From the IMG/VR virus record IMGVR_UViG_3300035704_000384, positions 1 to 22,761 of that record: a stretch of 22,761 nucleotides of DNA. The stretch is one strand, 5' to 3'. Each line of letters opens with the position of its first letter. The stretch's first letter is position 1. The notes beneath the pieces were generated by a model. That model saw only the letters and a list, made by a program, of their open reading frames with translations, was not told where the DNA came from and ran no database searches. The DNA is from a virus. The translations under genes were made by a program, and so were the position numbers. Below are positions 14,628 through 19,978 of the stretch, piece by piece.

Positions 14628-14702
14628 CCTCGGGTTTACGCTGACGGAAGACGAACGCTGTCCGCGCGCGCCGACGCGGCGCGCGACGGGCAGCTAGGCT
14701 GT

Positions 14703-14719
14703 GATTCAGAGTCCGAGTC
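14703..14719. repeat. Three GANTC sites at 6-bp period upstream of dnaA
   Basis: GATTC (14703), GAGTC (14709) and GAGTC (14715) repeat the 6-bp spacing seen at 12681-12703. They lie in the 138-bp non-coding gap between the DUF4326 gene and dnaA, about 85-100 bp upstream of the dnaA start codon. In Caulobacter, GcrA acts at promoters with methylated GANTC, so this is a plausible methylation-sensitive promoter element. Confidence 0.85.
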
Positions 14720-14756
14720 GGGGTGATCGAAGAGCGGGCGGATGTTCGCGGCCCGT

Positions 14757-15233
14757 TCATGCGGCCGGTGCCCGCGGATTGGCGAGATCAAGGATCACGT
14801 CGACGTGGCACGGCGCGCAGTGTGCACAGGTCGTACGGCAAGGCTTCCCGCCGACGTGCAAGGCGCAAAGCTCGCACCAGCACCAAATGTTCGTGCCGGC
14901 CAGGTCGCGAAGTTTTTCGAGGACGCGCTCCCGCAGCGTCATGAGCGGGAAGCCGGAGTACCACCTGTCATACCGGGTGAGGCGGCCGAGCTCGCCGGGC
15001 GATATCTGGCCGTCAATCCAACGTCGGTAGAGATCGACGGCTTCGGCGGCGCCGTACACGAACGCCGGGAACGGATTGCCGTAAAGCGTCGATCGGTCGG
15101 CGCGGCGGAGATCGAGGCCGTTCAGCGCGCGCGACGCCGCATGAAGATCGAACCCCTTCGTGCGGCATGCTCGCAGACGATGCGGAACCGCTGTGATGTC
15201 GCGCGGAGATGTTAGCGCGGCGGCGGGCATCAT
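14757..15233 (-). CDS. DUF4326 family protein, 158 aa
   Basis: The hallmarks of DUF4326 are present. A short lead is followed by ADRSTLYGNPFPAF (residues 45-58, with the YGNPF signature), then AVDLYRRWIDGQ, LRDLAGTNIWCWC (108-120) and, after an insert with extra cysteines (CRTTCAHCAPC), CHVDVILDLAN (142-152). The biochemical role of the family is not established; it is frequent in phages and mobile elements. The insert between CWC and CH carries several cysteines and may bind metal. The ATG at 15233 overlaps the methyltransferase stop as ATGA; the frame extends upstream but only as antisense-like sequence. Confidence 0.78.
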   Translation of the reverse strand: MMPAAALTSPRDITAVPHRLRACRTKGFDLHAASRALNGLDLRRADRSTLYGNPFPAFVYGAAEAVDLYRRWIDGQISPGELGRLTRYDRWYSGFPLMTLRERVLEKLRDLAGTNIWCWCELCALHVGGKPCRTTCAHCAPCHVDVILDLANPRAPAA

Positions 15234-15913
15234 GACGCCGCCCCCGCCTCGCGCCGCAGCCCGATGATCTCGGGCCGGCGGCCGCCGCGGGCGACCGGCT
15301 TGACGCCGTTGCGCCATTCGAACCAGGCGTGGTCCGCGCGGCCGCCCTGCGGCTTATGTCCGGCGAGCAGGTAATCGCCGGGCGGCATCGAGGCGCGCGG
15401 GCCGATCGGATAGACGCGGGCGAGCGGCGTGGTCTCGAGCCAGGCCGAGATGCCGGCGCCGCACTGCCAGGTGAACGGCAGCAGGAAGATCACGGTCTCG
15501 GCGCGCGCGATCGCGGCCTCGTAGAACGGCAGCACCCGGCGGAACGGCACGTTGGTCATCACCGTCGCGGGGTCCGACCAGATCCCGCGCTTGGGCGGCC
15601 AGTGACCGTTGAGGAAGTCGCACACTGCGTAGAACTTCTCGTGGCTCGCGCGATGGCCGTCGCCGACGCGTGGTGCCAGCTGCCAGCGCGGCTTGATGTC
15701 GGAGCCGCGCGCCGAGATGCCGGCCTCGAGCGCCGAGCGCACCACGCGGCCGAACCCGCAGGCCGGATCAAGCACCGGTCCGGTCACCTTCGTCAGCTCG
15801 AAGAAGCGGGATGAGACCCAGTGCTCCTCGACGTACCAGTCGTCGGGATGGCGCGGCCACGTGTGGGTGGCGCGGTCTTTGGGATGAGGTTTCTTTTTGC
15901 CGCGCCGCGCCAC
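15230..15913 (-). CDS. DNA methyltransferase-like protein (class I SAM fold)
   Basis: This 227-residue protein has the SAM-binding motif I VLDPACGFGRVVRSALEAG (about 47-65) and, at the motif IV position, VMTNVPF (118-124), where N6-adenine methyltransferases normally have (D/N)PP(Y/F). A hydrophobic strand, ETVIFLLPFTWQ, follows. The first Pro of motif IV is Val, so activity is uncertain. No target-recognition domain or partner nuclease is seen, so a solitary phage methyltransferase is more likely than restriction-modification. The GTG at 15913 has GGAG 8 nt upstream. It follows the GcrA-like gene by 3 nt, so the two are made together. Confidence 0.75.
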   Translation of the reverse strand: MARRGKKKPHPKDRATHTWPRHPDDWYVEEHWVSSRFFELTKVTGPVLDPACGFGRVVRSALEAGISARGSDIKPRWQLAPRVGDGHRASHEKFYAVCDFLNGHWPPKRGIWSDPATVMTNVPFRRVLPFYEAAIARAETVIFLLPFTWQCGAGISAWLETTPLARVYPIGPRASMPPGDYLLAGHKPQGGRADHAWFEWRNGVKPVARGGRRPEIIGLRREAGAAS

Positions 15914-15916
15914 GGG

Positions 15917-16273
15917 TCAGCTCCAACCTTTGACGCGATAGCCGCGGCCCGTGAAGGCGATGTCGGCATGCGCAAGACAGTACGGCGCGCCCTTGCGGCG
16001 TGGCGCACCGCAGTAGAACGTGCCGGCGCCTTCGAGCTCGAGCGGCCAGCGGCAATGCCGTCGCTCCAGGTCCTCGACCGCGACCGCCGTCGGCGGCAGC
16101 GCGGTGCACGTAAAGGCTCGGGTGAAGTGCGCCGGCTCTGCAACGAGCGCGGCCGTGATCGACGGCGCAGCGGCGTTGGTGTCGAGCGTGAGACGGCCGG
16201 GCCGCCGGCGCGGTATGCGCGGCTTCGTCCCGGCCGGCGCCGGCGTCGTGTGATGGGCCCCCTCGCCGTCCAC
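15917..16273 (-). CDS. GcrA C-terminal-domain protein lacking the DNA-binding HTH
   Basis: Residues 72-112 read RHCRWPLELEGAGTFYCGAP, then RRKGAPYCLAHADIAFTGRG. This matches the end of GcrA cell-cycle regulators (CxWP...FCG....PYC..H...AY), with Cys74, Cys88, Cys99 and His102 as likely metal ligands. Full GcrA begins with an HTH that reads methylated GANTC promoters; here the first 70 residues are Pro/Ala-rich with no HTH. In Caulobacter the GcrA C-terminal part contacts sigma70, so this protein could compete with or redirect host GcrA, which is inference. The GTG at 16273 has GGGGGAG 8 nt upstream. The methyltransferase-like gene follows at once. Confidence 0.8.
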   Translation of the reverse strand: MDGEGAHHTTPAPAGTKPRIPRRRPGRLTLDTNAAAPSITAALVAEPAHFTRAFTCTALPPTAVAVEDLERRHCRWPLELEGAGTFYCGAPRRKGAPYCLAHADIAFTGRGYRVKGWS

Positions 16274-16276
16274 GGA

Positions 16277-16774
16277 TCACTCCCCCTGCTTGTTGCCCGG
16301 CGCCGGCGGCGCGGCTTGGCCGGCGATCACCCGCCGGCAATCGGTGCGAAGTTGATCGAGCGCGTCGACGGCTTCGGCGGCCGCGGTCTCGACCTCGCGC
16401 GCGCGCGCCGGCGTGTCGTCCTTGGGCTCGGCGATCTCGGCAATGACGGCGCTCATGTCGCGCGCGATCGCCGCGACGTGGTCGAACAGCCGGCTCGCGC
16501 GGGCATGCAGCTCGTGCGGCACGAGCTCGAAGCCGGCGACCTGCGCCCACGCGGCAAGGATCGTGTTGCCGCCGGCGAGCCGATCCAGATCCATCGCGAC
16601 GTCCACCGGCGCGAACACACGCTCCTCGACGTTGCCGTAACGCGACAGTTGCGCGGGATCGACGCGCGTCTGCGCCGCGATCTCATTGAGCGGCCCGGCC
16701 TCGACGCAGGCGCGCCGGGTCGCCGCCTTGATGGCGAGATAGTCGGCGCGGGCGTAAGGGCGCGAGTCGTTCAT
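16277..16774 (-). CDS. CII-like phage regulatory protein (CP76-type), 165 aa
   Basis: The product begins MNDSRPYARADYLAIKAATR and continues ACVEAGPLNEIAAQTRVDPA, then QLSRYGNVEERVFAPVDVAM and DLDRLAGGNTILAAWA. The arrangement of an N-terminal HTH reading a SRYG-type recognition helix, followed by FAPVDVAMDLDRLAG, resembles the CII/CP76 phage regulatory family. The C-terminal half is a long helix with many Ala and Glu, probably oligomerising. It may set early transcription or the lysogeny choice. The ATG at 16774 overlaps the preceding stop as ATGA; the upstream extension of the frame is arginine-rich and not counted. Confidence 0.65.
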   Translation of the reverse strand: MNDSRPYARADYLAIKAATRRACVEAGPLNEIAAQTRVDPAQLSRYGNVEERVFAPVDVAMDLDRLAGGNTILAAWAQVAGFELVPHELHARASRLFDHVAAIARDMSAVIAEIAEPKDDTPARAREVETAAAEAVDALDQLRTDCRRVIAGQAAPPAPGNKQGE

Positions 16775-17004
16775 GACCTGCGCTCGATGACTGCAATGCA
16801 GAAGGCCGCGCCCGCGATGATCACGAAAGCGCCGGCCGCTGCGACGCGGAACCGGCGGGAGGGAACGTGCGCCAGGCACACCTCGCCGAGCATGATCACG
16901 ATGAAAAGCGCCAGCCTTTGCGCGCGGCCCCGGTCACGCGGATCGCGCGGCATCTGCTGCCGCGGCAATGGCGATCGACCAGGACCGAGCGGGCGGTTGC
17001 TCAT
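16771..17004 (-). CDS. Small two-pass membrane protein, 77 aa
   Basis: A basic, Pro-rich N-terminus (MSNRPLGPGRSPLPRQQMPR) is followed by two hydrophobic segments, about residues 30-46 (RLALFIVIMLGEVCLAH) and 54-72 (VAAAGAFVIIAGAAFCIAV), ending ERRS. No family is recognised. It is probably an inner-membrane hairpin with both ends in the cytoplasm. The ATG and the stop both form ATGA overlaps with the flanking genes. Confidence 0.58.
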   Translation of the reverse strand: MSNRPLGPGRSPLPRQQMPRDPRDRGRAQRLALFIVIMLGEVCLAHVPSRRFRVAAAGAFVIIAGAAFCIAVIERRS

Positions 17005-17186
17005 GGCCGCTCACCGCCCTCGGTGATTTCGATGTGCCGACGCCGACGCGGCCGCTGCGGTTCGAGATAATTTTCGATGCGGACGACCGGCAGGATGATG
17101 ATGCGCGCGTCGAACCCGCCGATCGGCCCCAACAACGATGGCGGCCGCGCGCGCTCGAGAGGAAAGGTCACGAGGCGCGCCGTCAT
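17001..17186 (-). CDS. Small hypothetical protein, 61 aa
   Basis: This short basic protein reads MTARLVTFPLERARPPSLLG, then ARIIILPVVRIENYLEPQRP and RRRRHIEITEG. The MTARLVTFPLERAR opening is familiar from small proteins of rhizobial prophages, with no function known to me. GGAG lies 6 nt before the ATG. It is the second gene of the leftward transcript, after a 100-bp gap behind the Cro-like gene in which I see no gene. Confidence 0.6.
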   Translation of the reverse strand: MTARLVTFPLERARPPSLLGPIGGFDARIIILPVVRIENYLEPQRPRRRRHIEITEGGERP

Positions 17187-17286
17187 GACCAGCTCCGCGC
17201 GCTAGACAAAGACAGAGATCGAAGCGTTATCCCTGCAATCCACGCAGGCGCTTTTGTGCTGCGATCGGGCGAGGCCTGCCGCATGG

Positions 17287-17562
17287 TCAGGCCCGCGCGG
17301 TCGCGGACCGCTTCTCTGTTGGCGTCCGGGGCTTAATGGGGCAGTCGTCGGGCGTGAGCCAAAGGTCAGGTCGAAGCTGCGAGCCGTTTACTTCGCCGTC
17401 GGTCGCGCGATGGATCGCAAGCGCGTCCTCTGCGGAGATTCGGTCCGCTTCCGTGACAAGCCAATTGATCTTCGACTGAGAACACCCAATGGCGTCAGCA
17501 AGCTTTTGCTGGGAACCCTTGAGCTCGATCGCGCGCGCGAGATGCTTTTTCCACTCGGCCAT
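17287..17562 (-). CDS. Cro/YdaS-like repressor, 91 aa
   Basis: The product begins MAEWKKHLARAIELKGSQQK and continues LADAIGCSQSKINWLVTEAD, then RISAEDALAIHRATDGEVNG. The HTH at about residues 17-38, followed by ISAEDALAIHRATDGEV, is the YdaS/Cro-family pattern. It is divergent from the CI-like gene across a three-operator region, the classical Cro position; it should bind those operators and repress the early or maintenance promoters. No Shine-Dalgarno precedes the ATG. A leftward TTGACT at 17598-17593 would place transcription start almost at the ATG, so the transcript may be leaderless. Confidence 0.85.
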   Translation of the reverse strand: MAEWKKHLARAIELKGSQQKLADAIGCSQSKINWLVTEADRISAEDALAIHRATDGEVNGSQLRPDLWLTPDDCPIKPRTPTEKRSATARA

Positions 17563-17574
17563 GGCGAATGATTA

Positions 17575-17588
17575 ACCAATTTATTGGT
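17575..17588. promoter_or_regulatory. Operator O1 (ACCAA-TTTA-TTGGT)
   Basis: ACCAATTTATTGGT is a 14-bp site with perfect 5-bp arms, 13 bp from the Cro-like start. It lies between a leftward -35-like TTGACT (17598-17593) and the gene, so a bound repressor would block the leftward promoter. Together with O2 and O3 it gives the lambda-type three-operator plan. Confidence 0.8.
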
Positions 17589-17592
17589 CACC

Positions 17593-17598
17593 AGTCAA
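17593..17598 (-). promoter_or_regulatory. -35 element of the leftward early promoter
   Basis: On the minus strand TTGACT (17598-17593) matches TTGACA at five of six bases. At 17-bp spacing the -10 would be TTAATC (weak), with start about 1 nt before the Cro-like ATG. O1 covers the spacer. Confidence 0.45.
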
Positions 17599-17611
17599 CC
17601 AGTTCATTGTT
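17598..17611. promoter_or_regulatory. Operator O2 (degenerate ACCAG-TTCA-TTGTT)
   Basis: ACCAGTTCATTGTT has the same 5-4-5 layout with imperfect arms, 23 bp from O1 and 25 bp from O3 (start to start). A weaker middle site is usual in lambda-type operators. Confidence 0.6.
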
Positions 17612-17622
17612 CGGGCGCGACA

Positions 17623-17636
17623 ACCAAAATCTTGGT
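17623..17636. promoter_or_regulatory. Operator O3 (ACCAA-AATC-TTGGT)
   Basis: ACCAAAATCTTGGT has perfect 5-bp arms and ends 11 bp before the repressor start, so occupancy should repress or tune the repressor's own transcription. A near-copy, ACCAATGTCTTGGT, recurs at 18450-18463. Confidence 0.8.
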
Positions 17637-17647
17637 AGCCCGTCGCC

Positions 17648-18304
17648 ATGAACGAGCGCGCCAAGGCAACAGGCAGAAATGTCGCTCGCTATCGCGAGGC
17701 CGCAGACCTGAGCCAGGCCGACCTCGCCAAGGCCATCGGCGTACGCTCGCAGAACACCATTGCATCTATCGAGCTAGGAAAGACAGCGAAGTCAAAGCAC
17801 CTTGCCGACATCGCAAGGGTTCTTAAGAAGAGATTGATAGACCTCGATCCGCAATTCTCGGGAGAGGAATTAGTAACGTTTCAATCATCCGATGTACCGC
17901 GAGGTGTAGGGCCCGGAGACGTCCCGATATATTCAAGCTTCGAAACAGGTGCAGACGCACTTCTAGGCTTTGCGGAAGATCCCATCGATATGGCACCGCG
18001 ACCAGCACAATTAGAGAGGGTACGCCGATCCTATGGGTTGCGAGTCGCCGGAGAGGCCATGTTCCCGTGGGTCAGGCCTGGTGATACGGCCCTGATCGAT
18101 CCGCACAAGACACCTCGCCAAGGCGACCTGTGCCTCTTTCGTCGAAGCGGCCGAGGAAGCATTCAAGCGTTGTTCCGTGAGTTCCGAGGCCAGACGGCGA
18201 GAGAGTGGACCGTTCGTCAATATCAGCCGCGAAGGCGTGATCAATATCTCAAAAAGGCCGACTGGCCCGAATGTCACGTCGTCGTCAGCATCAATCTCCG
18301 ATGA
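17648..18304 (+). CDS. CI-like repressor: XRE HTH plus degenerate S24 (LexA-like) domain
   Basis: This 218-residue protein has an N-terminal HTH (about 9-60; LSQADLAKAIGVRSQNTIAS) and a C-terminal LexA/CI-like domain (about 95-215). The motif around the catalytic serine reads LRVAGEAMFPWVRPGD (131-146): the usual V.G.SM has Ala137 (codon GCC) instead of Ser. The matching segment that usually carries the catalytic Lys reads SIQALFREF, with no clear Lys. The protein is therefore predicted to dimerise but not to self-cleave. It faces three operators shared with the Cro-like gene, and a second pair lies just downstream. Codon use is less GC-biased than its neighbours, common for phage repressors. 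Confidence 0.9.
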   Translation: MNERAKATGRNVARYREAADLSQADLAKAIGVRSQNTIASIELGKTAKSKHLADIARVLKKRLIDLDPQFSGEELVTFQSSDVPRGVGPGDVPIYSSFETGADALLGFAEDPIDMAPRPAQLERVRRSYGLRVAGEAMFPWVRPGDTALIDPHKTPRQGDLCLFRRSGRGSIQALFREFRGQTAREWTVRQYQPRRRDQYLKKADWPECHVVVSINLR

Positions 18305-18339
18305 TTTTCCGCATCTTCCTTTGACTTGGTGATGCGGTC

Positions 18340-18356
18340 TCGGAGCTTCGCTCCGA
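18340..18356 (+). terminator. Hairpin downstream of the repressor gene
   Basis: TCGGAGC (18340-18346) and GCTCCGA (18350-18356) form a 7-bp perfect stem with a TTC loop, 36 bp after the repressor stop. The following TCATTCCGCTTTAT is only moderately T-rich. It probably ends the repressor mRNA. Confidence 0.5.
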
Positions 18357-18389
18357 TCATTCCGCTTTATAACGCCCGCTTCCACATAC

Positions 18390-18405
18390 GTTGAAAAACT
18401 TCAAC
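18390..18405. promoter_or_regulatory. Palindrome GTTGAA-AAAC-TTCAAC
   Basis: This 16-bp site has perfect 6-bp arms. It lies in the 432-bp gap between the repressor gene and the next coding gene, about 20 bp before the second operator pair. Its arms differ from the ACCAA sites, so it may bind another regulator, perhaps the XRE protein of the right operon. Confidence 0.4.
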
Positions 18406-18423
18406 AATCCGGCCTCGCACACA

Positions 18424-18463
18424 GTCAAACAATTTATTGTTTGACGACAACCAATGTCTTGGT
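18424..18463. promoter_or_regulatory. Second operator pair, controlling the tRNA-like unit
   Basis: A 22-bp palindrome with perfect 10-bp arms (GTCAAACAAT around TT, 18424-18445) shares the core AACAATTTATTGTT with O1, and ACCAATGTCTTGGT (18450-18463) is a near-copy of O3. Their 22-bp spacing resembles that at 17575-17636. The same repressor probably binds here and controls rightward transcription. Confidence 0.75.
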
Positions 18464-18469
18464 TACCGT
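18441..18469 (+). promoter_or_regulatory. Putative rightward promoter overlapping the second operator pair
   Basis: TTGACG (18441-18446), a 17-bp spacer, and TACCGT (18464-18469) give a good -35 and a weak -10. The operator ACCAATGTCTTGGT fills the spacer, so repressor binding would shut it. Transcription would start near 18476, about 33 nt before the tRNA-like sequence. Confidence 0.5.
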
Positions 18470-18508
18470 CCTGCCCGCCCTGAGTATCGGGAGAGCGGCG
18501 TGACCTTC

Positions 18509-18584
18509 GCGGGAAATAGCTCAAAACCAGAGCGTCCGGTGTCCAACCGGAAGACTGCAGGCGCAATTCCTGCATCCCGCTCCA
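18509..18584 (+). tRNA. tRNA-Gly(UCC)-like RNA, degenerate
   Basis: This 76-nt sequence folds as a cloverleaf. The acceptor is GCGGGAA/ATCCCGC (six pairs plus an A-A mismatch), then a 3-nt linker. The D stem is GCTC/GAGC with loop AAAACCA, the anticodon stem TCCGG/CCGGA with loop TGTCCAA (anticodon UCC), the variable loop AGACT, and the T stem GCAGG/CCTGC with loop CGCAATT. It ends with discriminator T and encoded CCA. G1-C72, C2-G71, U73 and C35-C36 are glycine identity features. Odd points are the missing G18-G19, G at position 33 instead of U, loss of T54-T55, and an extra base between acceptor and D stem. It may be a specialised non-ribosomal or regulatory tRNA mimic rather than a normal decoder. 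Confidence 0.72.
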
Positions 18585-18660
18585 CGTGCGCTCGTGTGCG
18601 CGTTCCGTGCGTTCCCTCCTCTGCCGCGAGCTGTGGCCCTCGATCGCTCGCGGCCCCTCC

Positions 18661-18699
18661 GGCCCGGCCGTCCCATATGCGCGGCCGGGCCACCTTTTT
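18661..18699 (+). terminator. Strong Rho-independent terminator after the tRNA-like RNA
   Basis: GGCCCGGCC (18661-18669) and GGCCGGGCC (18683-18691) form a 9-bp perfect GC stem with a 13-nt loop, followed by ACC and TTTTT (18695-18699). It closes the unit that begins at the operator-promoter near 18441, so the tRNA-like RNA appears to be transcribed separately from the protein genes that follow. Confidence 0.85.
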
Positions 18700-18735
18700 G
18701 CTCGCTGTTGATGATTTTCGATGCGGGAGCTCGCG

Positions 18736-19011
18736 ATGACGGTCCAGCAAACGTCATCGCGCGGCGACCGCGAGTCCGGTCGCGGCTACGGGAGTCGCGA
18801 CCAGACCGCCGGCGCGGTCCATCAGCCCGACCGCGCCGGCATTCTTCCCGTTCTCGCTGTGAGCCTCAATCGAGCGACGATGCGGCTCGCCTGGTGCGCG
18901 CCACGCAGCAAGCGCTGGCGCGGCCGCTGCCGCTCGATCGAAGAGGTCTGCCACGAGGCCGACGCCGCCGGCGTCCCGGCGCACTGCCTGCTCGATTACG
19001 TGGAGCGGTGA
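18736..19011 (+). CDS. Hypothetical protein, 91 aa
   Basis: This is not recognised. A polar N-terminus (MTVQQTSSRGDRESGRGYGS) precedes a basic stretch, MRLAWCAPRSKRWRGRCRSI, and a C-terminal helix EEVCHEADAAGVPAHCLLDY. The ATG at 18736 has GGGAG at about 7 nt and is preferred to one 5 codons upstream. It begins the right operon, 37 bp after the terminator of the tRNA-like unit, so it either has its own promoter or relies on read-through. Confidence 0.5.
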   Translation: MTVQQTSSRGDRESGRGYGSRDQTAGAVHQPDRAGILPVLAVSLNRATMRLAWCAPRSKRWRGRCRSIEEVCHEADAAGVPAHCLLDYVER

Positions 19012-19012
19012 G

Positions 19013-19417
19013 ATGGCCGACGACGTGAACATCTCGATCTCGGATCGGATCGACGCGGCACTCGCGGCGCGCGCCTGCTGGGATCCGCTCTTCGACGGGC
19101 CCCAGCGGTCGGCTGCCGAGGGCGCCCGCGAAGCCTGCTACCTGCTTATCGCGCTTCTAAAGTCCGAGCAGCTGAACCTGGGCAAATTGCGCGCCGCGGC
19201 AATCACCATCCTGGGAGGGGCGCCCTATCTCGAACCCCACGCTCGCTCGCTCTTTTTCCTCGACGTCGATCGGATCGAATACGCCCTTCACCTTCGCCGA
19301 TCGCCAATTTGCCTTGAAGCCCGCGCCGCGAGCGATGCCAACGACAATGCCGTTTGGAACGCCTTCTGGCGCTCCCTTGCACCCGCGCACGCTGTGATTC
19401 CGGAGCCACCCGCGTGA
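19013..19417 (+). CDS. Hypothetical protein, 134 aa
   Basis: This is an acidic helical protein with MADDVNISISDRIDAALAAR, then AREACYLLIALLKSEQLNLG and LRRSPICLEARAASDANDNA. No family is recognised and no membrane segment is evident. It follows the preceding stop by one base, with GGAG overlapping that gene's end, and its own TGA overlaps a GTG-started mini-gene. Confidence 0.55.
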   Translation: MADDVNISISDRIDAALAARACWDPLFDGPQRSAAEGAREACYLLIALLKSEQLNLGKLRAAAITILGGAPYLEPHARSLFFLDVDRIEYALHLRRSPICLEARAASDANDNAVWNAFWRSLAPAHAVIPEPPA

Positions 19418-19494
19418 GCGCCGGCATCGAATTCGCGACCGACACCGCGCGCCTGGTCGCGGACAATCGCAACATCATGCGCGGAGAAAGCTGA
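19414..19494 (+). CDS. Possible 26-aa peptide gene
   Basis: From a GTG overlapping the preceding TGA (GTGA), the frame reads MSAGIEFATDTARLVADNRN and ends IMRGES. It ends 7 bp before the XRE gene's ATG, exactly filling the gap in an otherwise gapless operon. It may be translated for coupling rather than for the peptide. Length alone gives little support. Confidence 0.35.
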   Translation: MSAGIEFATDTARLVADNRNIMRGES

Positions 19495-19501
19495 GGGAGC
19501 C

Positions 19502-19972
19502 ATGGCGAGCAAAAGAGGACCACGCGCATCCACGCCGCGCGACATCGAGATCGGGCGTCGCATCCGCACGCGCCGGATCGAGATCGCAATGACCCAGACC
19601 GAGCTCGCGAAAGCGCTCGGCCTCACGTTCCAGCAGGTGCAGAAGTACGAGAAAGGCGCCAACCGCGTTTCGTTCGCGCGCATGGAACAGATCGCCGCCG
19701 CGCTCGGCGTGCCGACGACCTTCTTTTTCCAGACCGTCGGTGAGGTGCAGCAGGTCGACGGCTTCCTTGCCGCCGCGCTCGCCGAGCGCGACACCGTCGA
19801 GCTCGTCCGCGCCTTCACGGCGATTGCCGATCGGCGCCTTCGCGGTGCCGTGCTCGAGCTCGCGCGCAGCCTCGCACCGCAGACGGGCGAGCGCGCGACG
19901 GCCACGCATCACGGCGCGATCGCCAACGGCCGCGCCGACCGCCGCGGCCGCGCGCCGCGCCTCCACGGGTGA
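19502..19972 (+). CDS. XRE-family transcriptional regulator, 156 aa
   Basis: The product has IEIGRRIRTRRIEIAMTQTE, then LAKALGLTFQQVQKYEKGAN and RVSFARMEQIAAALGVPTTF. This is a complete Cro/CI-type HTH at about residues 16-72, of the type common in Rhizobiales, where the recognition helix reads TFQQVQKYEKG. The remainder is a helical region and a basic Arg/Gly-rich tail without a peptidase domain. It has a GAGGGAG ribosome site. It may regulate the right operon; the palindrome at 18390-18405 is one candidate target. Confidence 0.85.
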   Translation: MASKRGPRASTPRDIEIGRRIRTRRIEIAMTQTELAKALGLTFQQVQKYEKGANRVSFARMEQIAAALGVPTTFFFQTVGEVQQVDGFLAAALAERDTVELVRAFTAIADRRLRGAVLELARSLAPQTGERATATHHGAIANGRADRRGRAPRLHG

Positions 19973-19978
19973 TCCGCC

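Noticed and set aside
15230-15913. Restriction-modification system around the methyltransferase
   Set aside because: No nuclease or specificity gene is adjacent; the neighbours are DUF4326 and the GcrA-like gene.
10655-17256. Approximate 20-bp match (ATCCACGCxGGCGCTTTxGT) near 10661 and near 17241
   Set aside because: Two mismatches in a window this size with biased composition can occur by chance; no regulatory context links the two places.
18509-18584. Reading the tRNA-like sequence as an attachment-site remnant
   Set aside because: It is complete with CCA, lies between a promoter and a terminator inside the phage rather than at an end, and has no repeat elsewhere in the window that I could see.
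18437-18750. Short open frames on both strands across the tRNA-like unit
   Set aside because: They lack ribosome sites and domain character and cross the operators, cloverleaf and terminator, which explain the segment better.
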